This document shows, in pieces, positions 47,926 to 58,239 of a DNA stretch of 64,000 nucleotides. The translations under genes and the position numbers were made by a program. Each line of letters starts with the position of its first letter. Position 1 is the first letter of the stretch. This DNA comes from Smittium culicis (Eukaryota > Kickxellomycota > Harpellomycetes > Harpellales > Legeriomycetaceae), in contig LSSN01001448.1 of NCBI GenBank assembly GCA_001970855.1, positions 1 through 64,000 on the forward strand. The letters run 5' to 3'. The notes under the pieces are model-generated. The model was given only the letters and a program-made list of their open reading frames with translations, searched no databases and was not told where the DNA came from.

Positions 47926-48822
47926 TTAGATCTTCTTGCCCATAAACAAAATATTGATTCCATTGTTTTCATGCGACGGCTCGCCAACGATCGTGCTGAG
48001 ACTGCTGCACTTGTCCAGAACAGTCTCAAGCAGCAGTTTGCTATTGTCGTCGCCTCGTCGTGGACCGCGCGAGTTGCGCGAGATCTTCACCTGCACGCGG
48101 TGGCCCTGCTTCAAGAACTCCTCCAGCTTGCTCAGCTTGATCCCGAAATCGTGCATCCCGATGTTCGCCTTGAACTCCAGGTTCTTCAGCTTGACGCGCA
48201 GCGAACCGCTCTTCGCCGCGCCCGCGCCCGTGCCCGAGTCCGCACCCGCACTGCTGCTGCTGCTGCCGCCTGCCGCGACATTCCCGCCAGACTTCTTCGC
48301 CTGCTTCTCCCGCTCGAACAAGTACTGCTTGCTGAAAATGCGGCACAGCGCGGGCTTGCTGCTCCCGTCAACCAGCTGCAGCACGTAGTTGCTCCGATCC
48401 AGGCGGCCCAGCACCAAACTCTTCGCTACGCTGCCATCCATCATCTTGCCATTCTCATCGATAAGCCGGATCTCCTCGTCAACTATCTCCTCATTTCGCA
48501 CCGCCATCGCACACGCATTAGCCCTAAATCCCCTGCTGCCCCATATTGGCTCTATCATGTTCTTGCTCGATTGTGCATAACTGCTGCCTCCCAAAAAACA
48601 CGGGCTTCTGCCCATGCGTAGCTGCGGCTTTGTACCTCGAACGCCAGAATAACTAGCAGAGCTGAACATGGCGATCTTCGTCTGCGGAACGCTTACAGCA
48701 GCTGCCGGAAACGGTAATGCCACATGGTCCAGCTTCAAATTATCGCCACATTTTATCGCTGATCGCTTATACCCGAACCTTATCGCGCTTCTCGCCACGA
48801 AGTTACCAGCAACATTCGCCAT
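47926..48822 (-). CDS. MTIF3: Mitochondrial translation initiation factor IF-3, GC-rich gene
   Basis: A 298-residue intronless ORF. The first 90 residues are arginine/serine-rich, low in acidic residues and fit a mitochondrial presequence. Residues about 107-175 form the IF3 N-domain (RNEEIVDEEIRLIDENGKMM, YVLQLVD, PALCRIFSKQYLFEREKQ). A glycine/serine/alanine linker follows (about 178-205). The C-domain covers about 206-298 (LRVKLKNLEFKANIGMHDF, EEFLKQGHRVQVKI). IF3 binds the small mitoribosomal subunit and prevents premature subunit joining; yeast Aim23 and human MTIF3 are counterparts. The gene is strikingly GC-rich, with mostly G or C at third codon positions in the linker and C-domain, unlike every neighbour. 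Long shadow frames on the other strands are by-products of that composition. Confidence 0.85.
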   Translation of the reverse strand: MANVAGNFVARSAIRFGYKRSAIKCGDNLKLDHVALPFPAAAVSVPQTKIAMFSSASYSGVRGTKPQLRMGRSPCFLGGSSYAQSSKNMIEPIWGSRGFRANACAMAVRNEEIVDEEIRLIDENGKMMDGSVAKSLVLGRLDRSNYVLQLVDGSSKPALCRIFSKQYLFEREKQAKKSGGNVAAGGSSSSSAGADSGTGAGAAKSGSLRVKLKNLEFKANIGMHDFGIKLSKLEEFLKQGHRVQVKISRNSRGPRRGDDNSKLLLETVLDKCSSLSTIVGEPSHENNGINILFMGKKI

Positions 48823-49894
48823 ATTTTCGTATATTGCCCTAGGTGATATTATCGCAGAAATAAAAAATTTTTTTGTCTATAAATCCACAAGAATAGAAAA
48901 TATAATACTTAATTGCGTAAATTGAATCGATGCAATAAGCAAGTATTTTCTGATTGAGCAAACTGCCTTAGTAAAGGGTATATTGTTAATCTAGAAAAAA
49001 TTGTTATTCAGTAAATAGAGATTATTGCGGTAAAGATATTTCTATTTTCTCTATAATTCTTTTCTTTTTTCTGTGGAGTTATAAAAGGGTATGGTATAAT
49101 CTATAAATCTATAAATCTATATAGTAATGCCTTGCGATTTAGTTTTTCTTTTTTGAATGTAAGGCCTAGAAAATGTAAAAAACTGAATCAACTGTAGCTT
49201 TAATTCTAAATTAATGCCAGGAATCGCAATGTTACACAAAAAAATTTAAAAAACAGCTTAGGATCTATATCTTCAATTCCTGGATTTTTTCGCATAAAAA
49301 GTATTCACGCTTCTATCCAACTAATTATTATCAATTTGATGTAAGTAAACTTTAATTTGACTGTAAAAAAAAACAAAATAAAATGATTCTGTGATTGAAA
49401 AGAACATAATAAGAAACAAACAATAATAGATATCGATAAAGTTTGTTTAGTATATGACAGCGCTCAGCAATCCTCATCCTCTGCCTAAATTCGTCTCCGC
49501 AAAATATAATTAAATAAAAGCTATGTGGTAAAATCTTACGTCTGGGGATTATAAAGCTGATAGCGCCTTATCTTCAACTTTCTCACTGAAGTCAAAAGCA
49601 AGAAATATAATATTATTTCCAAGTGTATAAATAAAATTCCGAGTTTAAACCCCCCCCCCCCTCCCCGATAATTGTATACAAACAGTAATTAATTTGACCA
49701 TACAAGCATTATTTGCATTATGTATCCTTGGTATCCAAATTATCATTTATTTGCACCCATTACAAAAAAAAAAAAATTCAAATTGCCGCTATAGCGTATC
49801 TTTTTAGACCATTTTCCCAAATAACTGAATCAACTCAATAATAGAAAAAAGCTGTATTATAAAATCATTGGATATTATAGCTTCATTTGTGTAG
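48823..49894. other. AT-rich intergenic sequence
   Basis: Upstream of IF3. It contains a C12 run followed by TCCCC (49650-49666) and short TCTATAAA repeats near 49108. No coding sequence was recognised. Confidence 0.5.
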
Positions 49895-50091
49895 GTAACC
49901 CTTTCTTGTCCAACGACCATTAAAAAAGTTAATTCATTGATTTGTTTATGGTTTAAAAGCAAACTTATTATTTGCAGCAGCTCTAGTCAATGCCAATCCT
50001 TGAAAGTGACTTGGAATTAAATTAGTTTAATGATAGTCGGCTATTTGGATTTGGTGGTTCAAAAACAGTCAACCTCCCATGAAAAGGTTAA
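49895..50091 (+). mobile_element. MITE copy
   Basis: The left terminus is TAACCCTTTCTTGTCCAACG; the right is CAACCTCCCATGAAAAGGTTAA. Internal sequence is diverged, but TTCATTGATTTGTTTATGGT and TTGGAATTAAATT are recognisable. Confidence 0.8.
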
Positions 50092-50224
50092 AAAAAGTGA
50101 ATATTTCTTTAAAAATATAATTGAATAAAGTATAAATGTCAATAAAATAGCTATTTTATTTTGGCTTAATAAATATAAACATTGATGAACATTAATAAAA
50201 AAAGTTTTATTTGCTACACTCCAT

Positions 50225-52862
50225 TTATAAATCTTTATCATCTGTTTTGCTTTCTGGATCTATGTAATCAAATCTCCAAAGGAATGCACTGTCACTTCCA
50301 TACACAATACTCCTATTTATCATGTAGTCATAAAAATGTGAAGGTTATTATTATACTGAATAATAGAAAGCAATAAGCTTTTCTCATAAATGCAACTTAT
50401 AAAAGGAAGCATCTTTTAGATATATTTTATTTTAGGTTACCTATTATCTTTTGAAAATACGCAGCACGTTATTGGTCGTATCGATCTCTTATGCTGAATT
50501 CTTGATGTTAGTTTTCCAGTCTTTAATTGAAATATATAAAGTATTCCATATCCATTCCCAACGCAAAGGTAATTTTCGTCATTGCTAAATTTTAGAATTT
50601 TGTGTTATAAAATATAAGATTCAAATTATTCAATTTTTGTGATCAGAAATAAGGTACATATTTTAAATTTTTTTGACCCTCGCTCTTATTCTCAAAAAGG
50701 AAGTTTTATAGCGAGATCTTTCTAAATTCAAAAAGTATTTTAATTTTCCTTTTTTTTACCTAATATCAAATTTACAACTGTTTCCGTCATTGTTTGGGAC
50801 ATTAAAGGTTCTTACTACCTATTGTATAAAATTTAAATTAAGTATCAGTATTCATAAAGTAATAGTATGAATTTCTTTAGTATCTGGTATATTTTATTGA
50901 GGAAGGTACCTTTTTATCAATTGTACTAATTAAATCGATTCTACCACCAATGTTTTTAACAAGTACAAAATCATTTAATATTTCTACGCAGTCTAATTTA
51001 TGAAAACAAATAAAAAAGTTTAATATGCATCAAAAAAATGGTAGCAGAAGCAGTTATTAATATATTACCATTTAGTGAGTTATAATTTGATCTTCCAGCT
51101 AAGATTAGACAACTTTGATCAATGTTAATTACTATTTCATTTTGTGAATAGTTATCGCTCATTGGAACTTCATTTTTATTTGAACTAAATTCAGGAACTG
51201 GCCAAGTTCTGATTTCACCACTACTAGACCCTGTACATATTGTTTTCCCATCTTTGCTGAAGCACTAATATTAATAATATAAATTTTAGTTGAATTTTGA
51301 GATTTTGTGATCTATAAGCTAATTATAAAAATTTAAATATTTTCATTAGTCTATTATATATAAATAATTTGTATTTACTGCTGAAGAAGCATTGTAGTTA
51401 TAAGTGCTTAAAACTTTTTGTGAATCAACATTCAGTATCTTCATAGTTTTGTCGCCTGATAATGATAAAATAACAGACTCGGTTACTGGGTGCTTGATTA
51501 CACTAGTTATTGGCCCTAATTAATATTAGTAAAATCATTAGTGTTAAATTCAAGGGAAATATTAACATGAAATAAAATATGAGTAAATCTAAATTCAAAT
51601 AATAGAAAATTTTATAGAATTTTACCTTTATGTACATCAATGATTGCTAGCTCTTTGCTCCACGCAACGCTTATGACGCGGATTTTACCAAACTCATTTC
51701 CTGTTACAAACAATGAATCGCTTTCTTTTTTAACCCAACATGCACAGCTAAATCTAGTATAAAATGTAATATTGTTATATATATTTTTTCTTTTAGAAGC
51801 AAACATATTAAAAAATTATTTTTATGATAAACACAATGGAAGAAAATTTTTAACCACCTTTCATTCTCAATATGAAAATTTGACATTATATCAAGATGGT
51901 CGCCACAATGCTCGTTATCGTATACATTTGCCTGTTAAAAAATAAAACTTTAGTAGAATATGCACATCTTTTAAAAAGTCAATTAAGGCTAAAAACTCTG
52001 CATTTTTTTGTTGATTAAGCTTATAGTTTGAATATTATTAGCGGAATATAAGTTTGTATATTATGTTTACCTGGTTTTTTGATATTGATAAAAGAACATT
52101 GTCATTTTCAGCAGCGTTAATTCCATTAGAAACGAACTTTGAGTACTTTCCATAAAAAGAGTCGCTGTTTTTTGACTCAGATAGTGTGAGGTTGCTATAG
52201 CTATTGTTTTTTTGTATATTTGATATCTCGGTTGAATTTTTGTTAGAATCGCCTACATGCGAAGCGTTATTTGTGATTTTTTGCTGATTGATATCGCCAA
52301 AATTTTGCTTGGAATAATTAAAAGATATAGAAAGTATGGCTCCATTGTGATTTTCTTTTACAATTCTACGAAGATGAAGATTCTTAAAAATGTGTTCAGA
52401 ATCATTTTTATCGGTTTTATTATCTGTATCTATGTTATGGTTTTTTGTTTCTAAAGAATTGTTATCTAAGCCTGAATTCTTAACCATGGTTATATCACAA
52501 TCTTCATCTTTAATATCTATAAAATCTGAATAAACATCTAATGCTTCTGGGCTATTAGATTTTTGGATAACTTGGGTGATTTCCATTGGAGTAGACATTT
52601 CAACTTCACCGATCGAATTTTCATGAATATATTTGTCATCTACCTTTTCTGTTTTGATGTTTTTAATAGCTGAATTCATGCATTCGTCTGGGTAATTTTG
52701 ATTAACTTCATCTTCTAAAGTTTTTAAGCTTTCATCTATTTTTAAATTTTTATTATTAGAAGGATTAAATAGTTGTAAGATATCGTGATTTGTATCAGAT
52801 CTAGGTCTTTTGCTAGCATACTCAATATTGCTTTTAGTTTGCTTTTCGTCGATTTGTACCAT
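50225..52862 (-). CDS. EED: EED/ESC-like WD40 protein, Polycomb PRC2 core subunit
   Basis: Nine exons on the minus strand: 52071-52862, 51858-51931, 51626-51753, 51379-51515, 51069-51264, 50910-50992, 50760-50818, 50441-50584 and 50225-50312. Every intron is GT-AG, phases agree, and the 1701-base CDS gives 566 residues. Residues 1 to about 165 are charged and probably disordered. The WD40 propeller then follows EED closely in order: NHNGAILSISFNY, NQANVYDNEHCGDH, FSCACWVKKESDSLFVTGNE, GKIRVISV, GPITSVIKHPVTESVILSLS, GDKTMKILNVDS, YLCVGNGYGILYIFQLKTGK, RPITCCVFSKDN, and a closing SAFLWRFDY (animal EED ends WRWD). EED binds H3K27me3 and stimulates the E(z) methyltransferase. The frame opens upstream only with TTG, so the ATG at 52862 is used. 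Confidence 0.82.
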
Positions 52863-53189
52863 CTTTATTATCAACTATAGTTTTTAGAAGTAAATAAGAA
52901 GGATATATCTTTAAGTTGTATATTTAAATTACTTTAAAATGTTATGATAGTTTTTCTATTAAGAAATTCGAGTTTTTACATATTTATTTTGTATTTTGTA
53001 ATTATAAGCTATTCAGGATAAAAATTATCGATTACTTAGATTATTGGCCTACAAGATTTACTTTAAAATCTACTAAACAATGATAGCAAATTATCGTATA
53101 GCAAGTTATTTACAATATCCGCACTTAAATAGGCCCACTTTATAGTGTTTTATTGATTTTTTGTTTTATTCATTCTAATATACTTATAA
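52863..53189. promoter_or_regulatory. Divergent promoter of EED and TDP1
   Basis: The 327 bases between the two ATGs must contain both promoters. The sequence is AT-rich, with TATTGGCC near 53043 and AATAGGCCCACTTTATAG near 53130. No sharper element stands out. Confidence 0.6.
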
Positions 53190-54782
53190 ATGGAAAATGA
53201 AAAAATATTTACACGCGGTAATAAAACTGAGAAAGCACTGGTGATAAATATTTCTGACGATGAAGATACTGAATTGGAGTCTTCCTCAAAAGATACCGGC
53301 TTTAATTCGAGAAAACATTTGCCAAAGAGTAAGTTACCAGTACAATATCAATAGCAGTATATTTTTTTCGATATATATGAACTAGTAAATTTATTATAGT
53401 TTATTAATTTAGGGAAAATCCCCAAAGAAGTATACGTTATTGATGACTTAGATAATCATAGTGATAAAATCAAAACCAAATCTAGTTTTGCTCTAGATAT
53501 TAGCGAAATTCGCAAGAAGAGAGCTAGAATGTACAGCAAAGAATCCATAGAGTATAGCGAAGCTAGGATTTTTCTTACTGGAAAAATGAATTTTAATATT
53601 TCTAACTCTGATATAACAATTGACCAGCTTATGCGAACAAACAATAAATACCCTGAAAAAGCCGTTTTTACTACCTTTGTTTTAGACTATGAATGGCTTA
53701 GAAAAAAAATAGGGAATAATACAAATATATGCCTAGCATTTCATTCAGAAAAATCTAAAGAATATAAAAAGGGTGCTTTTCTGCTTGATTCCAGAACAGT
53801 TATCGTGAATCCGCCTCAGCACGAAGGGCGGTATGGTATATTTCACCCAAAACTGTCGATTTTATGGTTTTCTGAATTTGCCAGAATAATTGTATCTTCA
53901 GCAAATTTAGTTCCCTTTGACTACGAGAACATACAAAATATCATGTACGTAATTGATCTGCCTATCATTAAGGGGGGAGAATATAAAGAAATTTTTAGTA
54001 ATAACGCTTCTGAAAACCATAGGCATGAAACTTTAGTTCACGACAGTTCACATAATACTAACAAATCAAAGCTTATAAAATACTTGAGAGAAATCGGCTT
54101 TCCTTTAAAATCACTTGAAGCAGTTGAGAATATAGACTTTTCAAATTTTGAAGGTGATCTAATTTTCTCTGTTAGCGGGCATTATGATACCAACTCTAAA
54201 GAATTTGGATATACTAGTTTATCGGAATCCATTAAAAAGATTAAGCCAAATGATATAGAGATTGAATACTCTCGATATCATTGCTCCTCTTTGGGATTTC
54301 TGGATAAAACTTGGATTGACCGAATATCAGAAAATTTGAATTTACAGAATGAAATCCAAATATCATTTCCAACTTTAGATGACGTCAATAATTCAATTCT
54401 GGGCCCAAATAGCGCTGGGTCTATCATTTTATCTAAAACTAGCTATAACCAAAGAAATTTCCCCAAATCTCAACTATTTAAGCATTCATTTCCAACAAAA
54501 GGAGTTCTGTCTCACGCTAAAATTTTTTATTCAAAATATTTAAATTTAAATTCAGGGTGGATATACATAGGGAGCCATAATTTTACAAAATCTGCTTGGG
54601 GATCTATGAATAAAAATAAATACTCAATAGCAAACTTTGAATTAGGAATTCTACTTAAATTCAAGATAATAAACAACGAGCTGTATCTAGATAATAAATC
54701 TGGAAAACCATCAATAATACCATTACCTTTTGACACAAATTGGAAGCCATATTCAAAGTCTGATATTCCTTGGTTAAGTTAA
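53190..54782 (+). CDS. TDP1: Tyrosyl-DNA phosphodiesterase 1
   Basis: Two exons (53190-53328 and 53413-54782) are joined by an 84-base GT-AG intron. The product is 502 residues. The first exon encodes an acidic N-terminus. The catalytic domain carries both HKD motifs of the phospholipase D superfamily: H191/K193 in IFHPKLSILWF followed by SSANL, and H414/K416 in LSHAKIFYS followed by GSHNFTKSAWG. VNPPQHEGRYG precedes the first motif, as in Tdp1. The enzyme hydrolyses the bond between a topoisomerase I tyrosine and a DNA 3' end and cleans other 3' blocks in nuclear and mitochondrial repair. It ends with DIPWL, close to the usual DKPW of the family. It diverges from EED and converges with MCM10. 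Confidence 0.93.
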
Positions 54783-55010
54783 CTTTTTGTTTTCTAGAAA
54801 ATTTTTTTAAAAAAAATTATTTGATTCTATAATAAACACTTTGTACGTAATAATAAAATTATTTTTAAACAGTAATTTTCTTGCAGTTAGCTAGTTCTAA
54901 TTTACAATTTAACTAAGGTATAGAAATTAAATTTGAAAATTAAATATATTTGTAAAGCTTTGTATTAAATTAATAGTAATCTATTATACATATCAGTTTA
55001 AATATTTATA

Positions 55011-56214
55011 CTATTTCCGTTTCTCGCATGTGTCCAAAGTGCTGAATGGAATTTGAACGGATTCTAATTTGATTTTTTTAATTTTTTCAGGTGGCAGAAT
55101 GTGAGGATTTGTGCTCTCTAAAAACATGTTCCTTTTTCTTCTAGCGACCTGGTACGCGTTAGCAAGGTGATAGTCACACAGGTTGGATTTATTTCTAGTA
55201 TAAATAAGCAACATATTCCAAAATGTAAAAATAAGGGTTTTAATTCGAAGTAATAAGCACTTTTTGTAAATGTAACTATAAAGAATTCTACTTTAATTAA
55301 GAATTGAGGATAATCGTTGCAATTAAATGGGATTATAAAATAAAAATTATTACATGTTTACTAGCTCTGTGCACTGCTTTGATGAATCAAGCTTCCCAAT
55401 ACAAAAGACCGCGTCCTTAGCTTTACCAACAAGTAAAATTTGCTTAAAAGACTTCAAGTTCAAAAATACTGCATCCTGGCCCTAATTATGTTATTTTAAT
55501 TTAAAATTTTTAAATTAAAATAAGCGCTTATACTTATAGTAAGTAAGAATTTACTTTAGTTTTCCTGGAGACTGTAACAATGGGATTGGAGATTGAAATA
55601 ATATACCCTGTTTTTAATTTTTCTAATAATTTCAAATCAATAGAATAAACTAAAACAACTGCTTCTTTTCCTAATAAATCTGTTACTATAAGCTTATAAC
55701 AATCCTTTCCTTTAACGCCTTCGTCTTTAATAGCATCCTTTTTTAAAACCGTAAACATAGCCCATGGTGCTCTTTTAGAAATATCTTGAATCTTCTTATC
55801 TTTGACCTGCCCAATAATCTCACTTAGACTTATGTTTTCTAATCTTTTCATGAACATATTCACTTGATCCAAAGTAGAGATTCTTGTTCTATAATCACAA
55901 ATCATAAGTTGATGTTTTTAAGAAATTTTGAGTTTATATTTTTAGTATAGTTGAACTAATGAATTTAAGAAAACTAGAAATTATAGTATTGAAAATGTTT
56001 TATTTTTAATAAATATTAAAAGATAACCTTAGACACATACTTACGCTAGATTTAGCTGACTATATGGTTCGTATTGAGGGTTTTTACAGTTGAGTATGCT
56101 CTCTGGATGTACAAATGAATTTTCAGTAGATGGTAAATCTCGTTCAGCAATAATTCTAGCTTTTCTTGAGCCATTTTGGATTTTTCTATTCTCTTCAAGT
56201 GCTTTTCTAAACAT
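55011..56214 (-). CDS. MCM10: MCM10-like replication factor, short form
   Basis: Four exons: 56045-56214, 55555-55888, 55354-55481 and 55011-55194. GT-AG introns and consistent phases give 271 residues. The middle fits the Mcm10 OB-fold (YSQLNLATRISTLDQVNMFM, DISKRAPWAMFTVLKKD, KLIVTDLLGKEAVVLVYSID, KTGYIISISNPIVTV). The Mcm10 zinc finger follows (ILLVGKAKDAVCFIGKLDSS, then QCTELVN and NLCDYHL), with the CCCH ligands C, C, C and H in the expected order. Mcm10 associates with the Cdc45-MCM-GINS helicase and Pol alpha and is needed to start DNA unwinding. Yeast and fission-yeast homologs are about 570-590 residues, so the long C-terminal part is absent and the N-terminus is short. An upstream exon cannot be excluded. 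Confidence 0.78.
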
Positions 56215-56611
56215 TATAAATATCTATATATTCTAACAGAATACTGTTGAAGTTATAAACAAAAATATATTATAGTTATAACTTATTTGAATTATTATTT
56301 AGTTCAATAAACTTATAAATAATTTACTTAATTTTCAATCAAATAATAATTATATTTCTGAATCTGTAAATATAATAAGCAAATCATGATACGATAAAAT
56401 ATAAATTTTAATCTCTAATTCATATTTCTAAAAATTAAATCCCATATTGTGTATAAAAAATAAACATTTGACCAATTGCCACACGTTTAATTATTTAACT
56501 TCTTTTAATTCGAGAGAAATTTAGTCTTAAATACAAACGCAACGCTAAATAATAAAATACAAAACTCTCTCTTCTACTTCGAAGACGCGTAAATAAAACA
56601 ACCAATAAAAA
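56215..56611. other. Intergenic AT-rich sequence between MCM10 and the LINE
   Basis: About 400 bp holding the MCM10 promoter and probably the start of the LINE 5' UTR. The exact 5' boundary of the LINE was not found; no target duplication could be identified. Confidence 0.4.
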
Positions 56612-58178
56612 ATGTCTAAATTTAAAACTGAAAATAGCCAAAAAAGTAACTCGAAAACTTATAGAGCTAATAGTATAGATACACAAATAGACAATCAATA
56701 CCCCAATGGATACTGTTGAAAGTATTGAACAAGTGCAACCTCCTATAAGTTGGGCTAAAGATGCGAGTTCCAAAATCAAACATCCCAAAGTATCAGGAAC
56801 TGTAATTAGGAAAAAAAATTATAAGTAAAAGCCCTAACTACAAATCAGTATCCCTATTGGAAATGATCTCAGGGAATAAACCTAAAGAGAAAAAAATATT
56901 ATGCATTGGTGGTACACCCTTCAAACTGGGAATAAAATAACTGATCACTATAGTGGCATTGATGATGTTATTGAAAGCATACTAGAGCAACTTGGAGATG
57001 TTCAAACGTGTTTTGAGATAGACAACAAAAGAAAAATATTCTTTTTTAAATTTACTAATAAAGAGAACCAAGAAAAAGCAAAAAAAATTGAGCTCTTAGA
57101 GACATCTGAATATAGTGACAAATATAAATTTATAATTGTACCGTCTTATACTGGCCTATGTGTTTGGGATGTTACCCAAAAAGCGTACGTTACTCTTAAA
57201 GACATCGGTGAGGCTACTCATATCACTGCCCTTAAACACGTAAACTTTAATTCATATCCACCAAGAAGTTTGAAAATCATTCTTAAAACCAACAATGATA
57301 ACGAAATACCTAATTCCTTCAATATAAATGACACTAAAATAGTACTTTTATGGAAAGGTAGTCAAATTATCTGCACATATTGCAAAAAAGTAGACCATTG
57401 AAAATATCAATGCCCAGAGATTAAAGTAAAAAATGAAAAAATATTGAAAATAAATCTAGAATAAAACCCAAAAAACATAATAAAAAAGGTTTTTATTGAA
57501 AAAAACCTAGAAAATACAAAAAAAAAAAATAATAAAACAGAAGAGAAAAGTACCAAAAAAATAGAAAATACACAAGTAGAATCGATTTTTCCTAACGAGA
57601 TTGTTAAGGAACAGATGTTATCGAATAAAATCGTAGATATCGAATCGCCTAGTGAATCTAAAAATGAAATTAATACATCAAAAAATTTTAATCCAACACT
57701 ACAAATTAAAGATGATATAAATAATTTATTAACACAAAAAAATGGTTTGAACGTACCTAAAAATGATTTCGGCACTATGAGAGAACCAACTAGAATACAA
57801 AGTAGGGTCAATCTAAAAATTAGTAACGTTAGGAAAACATTGATTAGAAAAATAACCCTATCAGATAAGCCTGATACACTGAAAATCTTGAGAAGAAAGC
57901 CAAAAAAGAGGGAAGAAAAAATAGCAATAGAAAGTGAATCTAGTATAAAAAATAAAGGAATAGAATTACCTGATGTGTTAAACTTCAGCTCGACAAAAGA
58001 TAAGTCTATCGTTGAGGTCGCTGAAACGATTCGGGCTGATGCCATGGGGTATTCTACAAATGAAATAAACAAAAATATACACAATGAAAAAGACAAAATT
58101 TGTGATCAAGTTGAGCCAAATATGTTACCATGTACTGAAATTCTCAACGGAATCAGTGCTGACATAGATATGGAGTAA
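56612..58178 (+). pseudogene. LINE ORF1 (gag-like), broken
   Basis: It opens at an ATG (56612, MSKFKTENSQKSN), shifts frame near 56700 into a segment with PPISWAKDAS, and stops. It resumes in a frame around 56901-57401 that encodes an RNA-binding-like region. A CCHC zinc knuckle (ICTYCKKVDH then KYQCP) is interrupted by TGA at 57400-57402, where tryptophan would be expected. The rest, to 58178, is lysine- and glutamate-rich. ORF1 proteins coat the element RNA. Confidence 0.75.
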
Positions 58179-58239
58179 ATTGAAAAATATTCCACTACTA
58201 ACCTAATAATAGGGGAAATTTAATATCAATCTAAATAAT

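Noticed and set aside
47971..48621. 216-residue plus-strand ORF opposite IF3
   Set aside because: GC-rich third positions remove stop codons on other frames; the protein has no domain, and the minus-strand frame is clearly IF3.
50328..50355. Alternative last exon of the EED-like gene ending at 50328
   Set aside because: The acceptor at 50313 instead yields a conserved SAFLWRFDY ending in the right phase; the alternative gives a short unrelated tail.
57407..58096. 229-residue minus-strand ORF within the LINE
   Set aside because: Shadow of the lysine/glutamate-rich ORF1; no conserved features.
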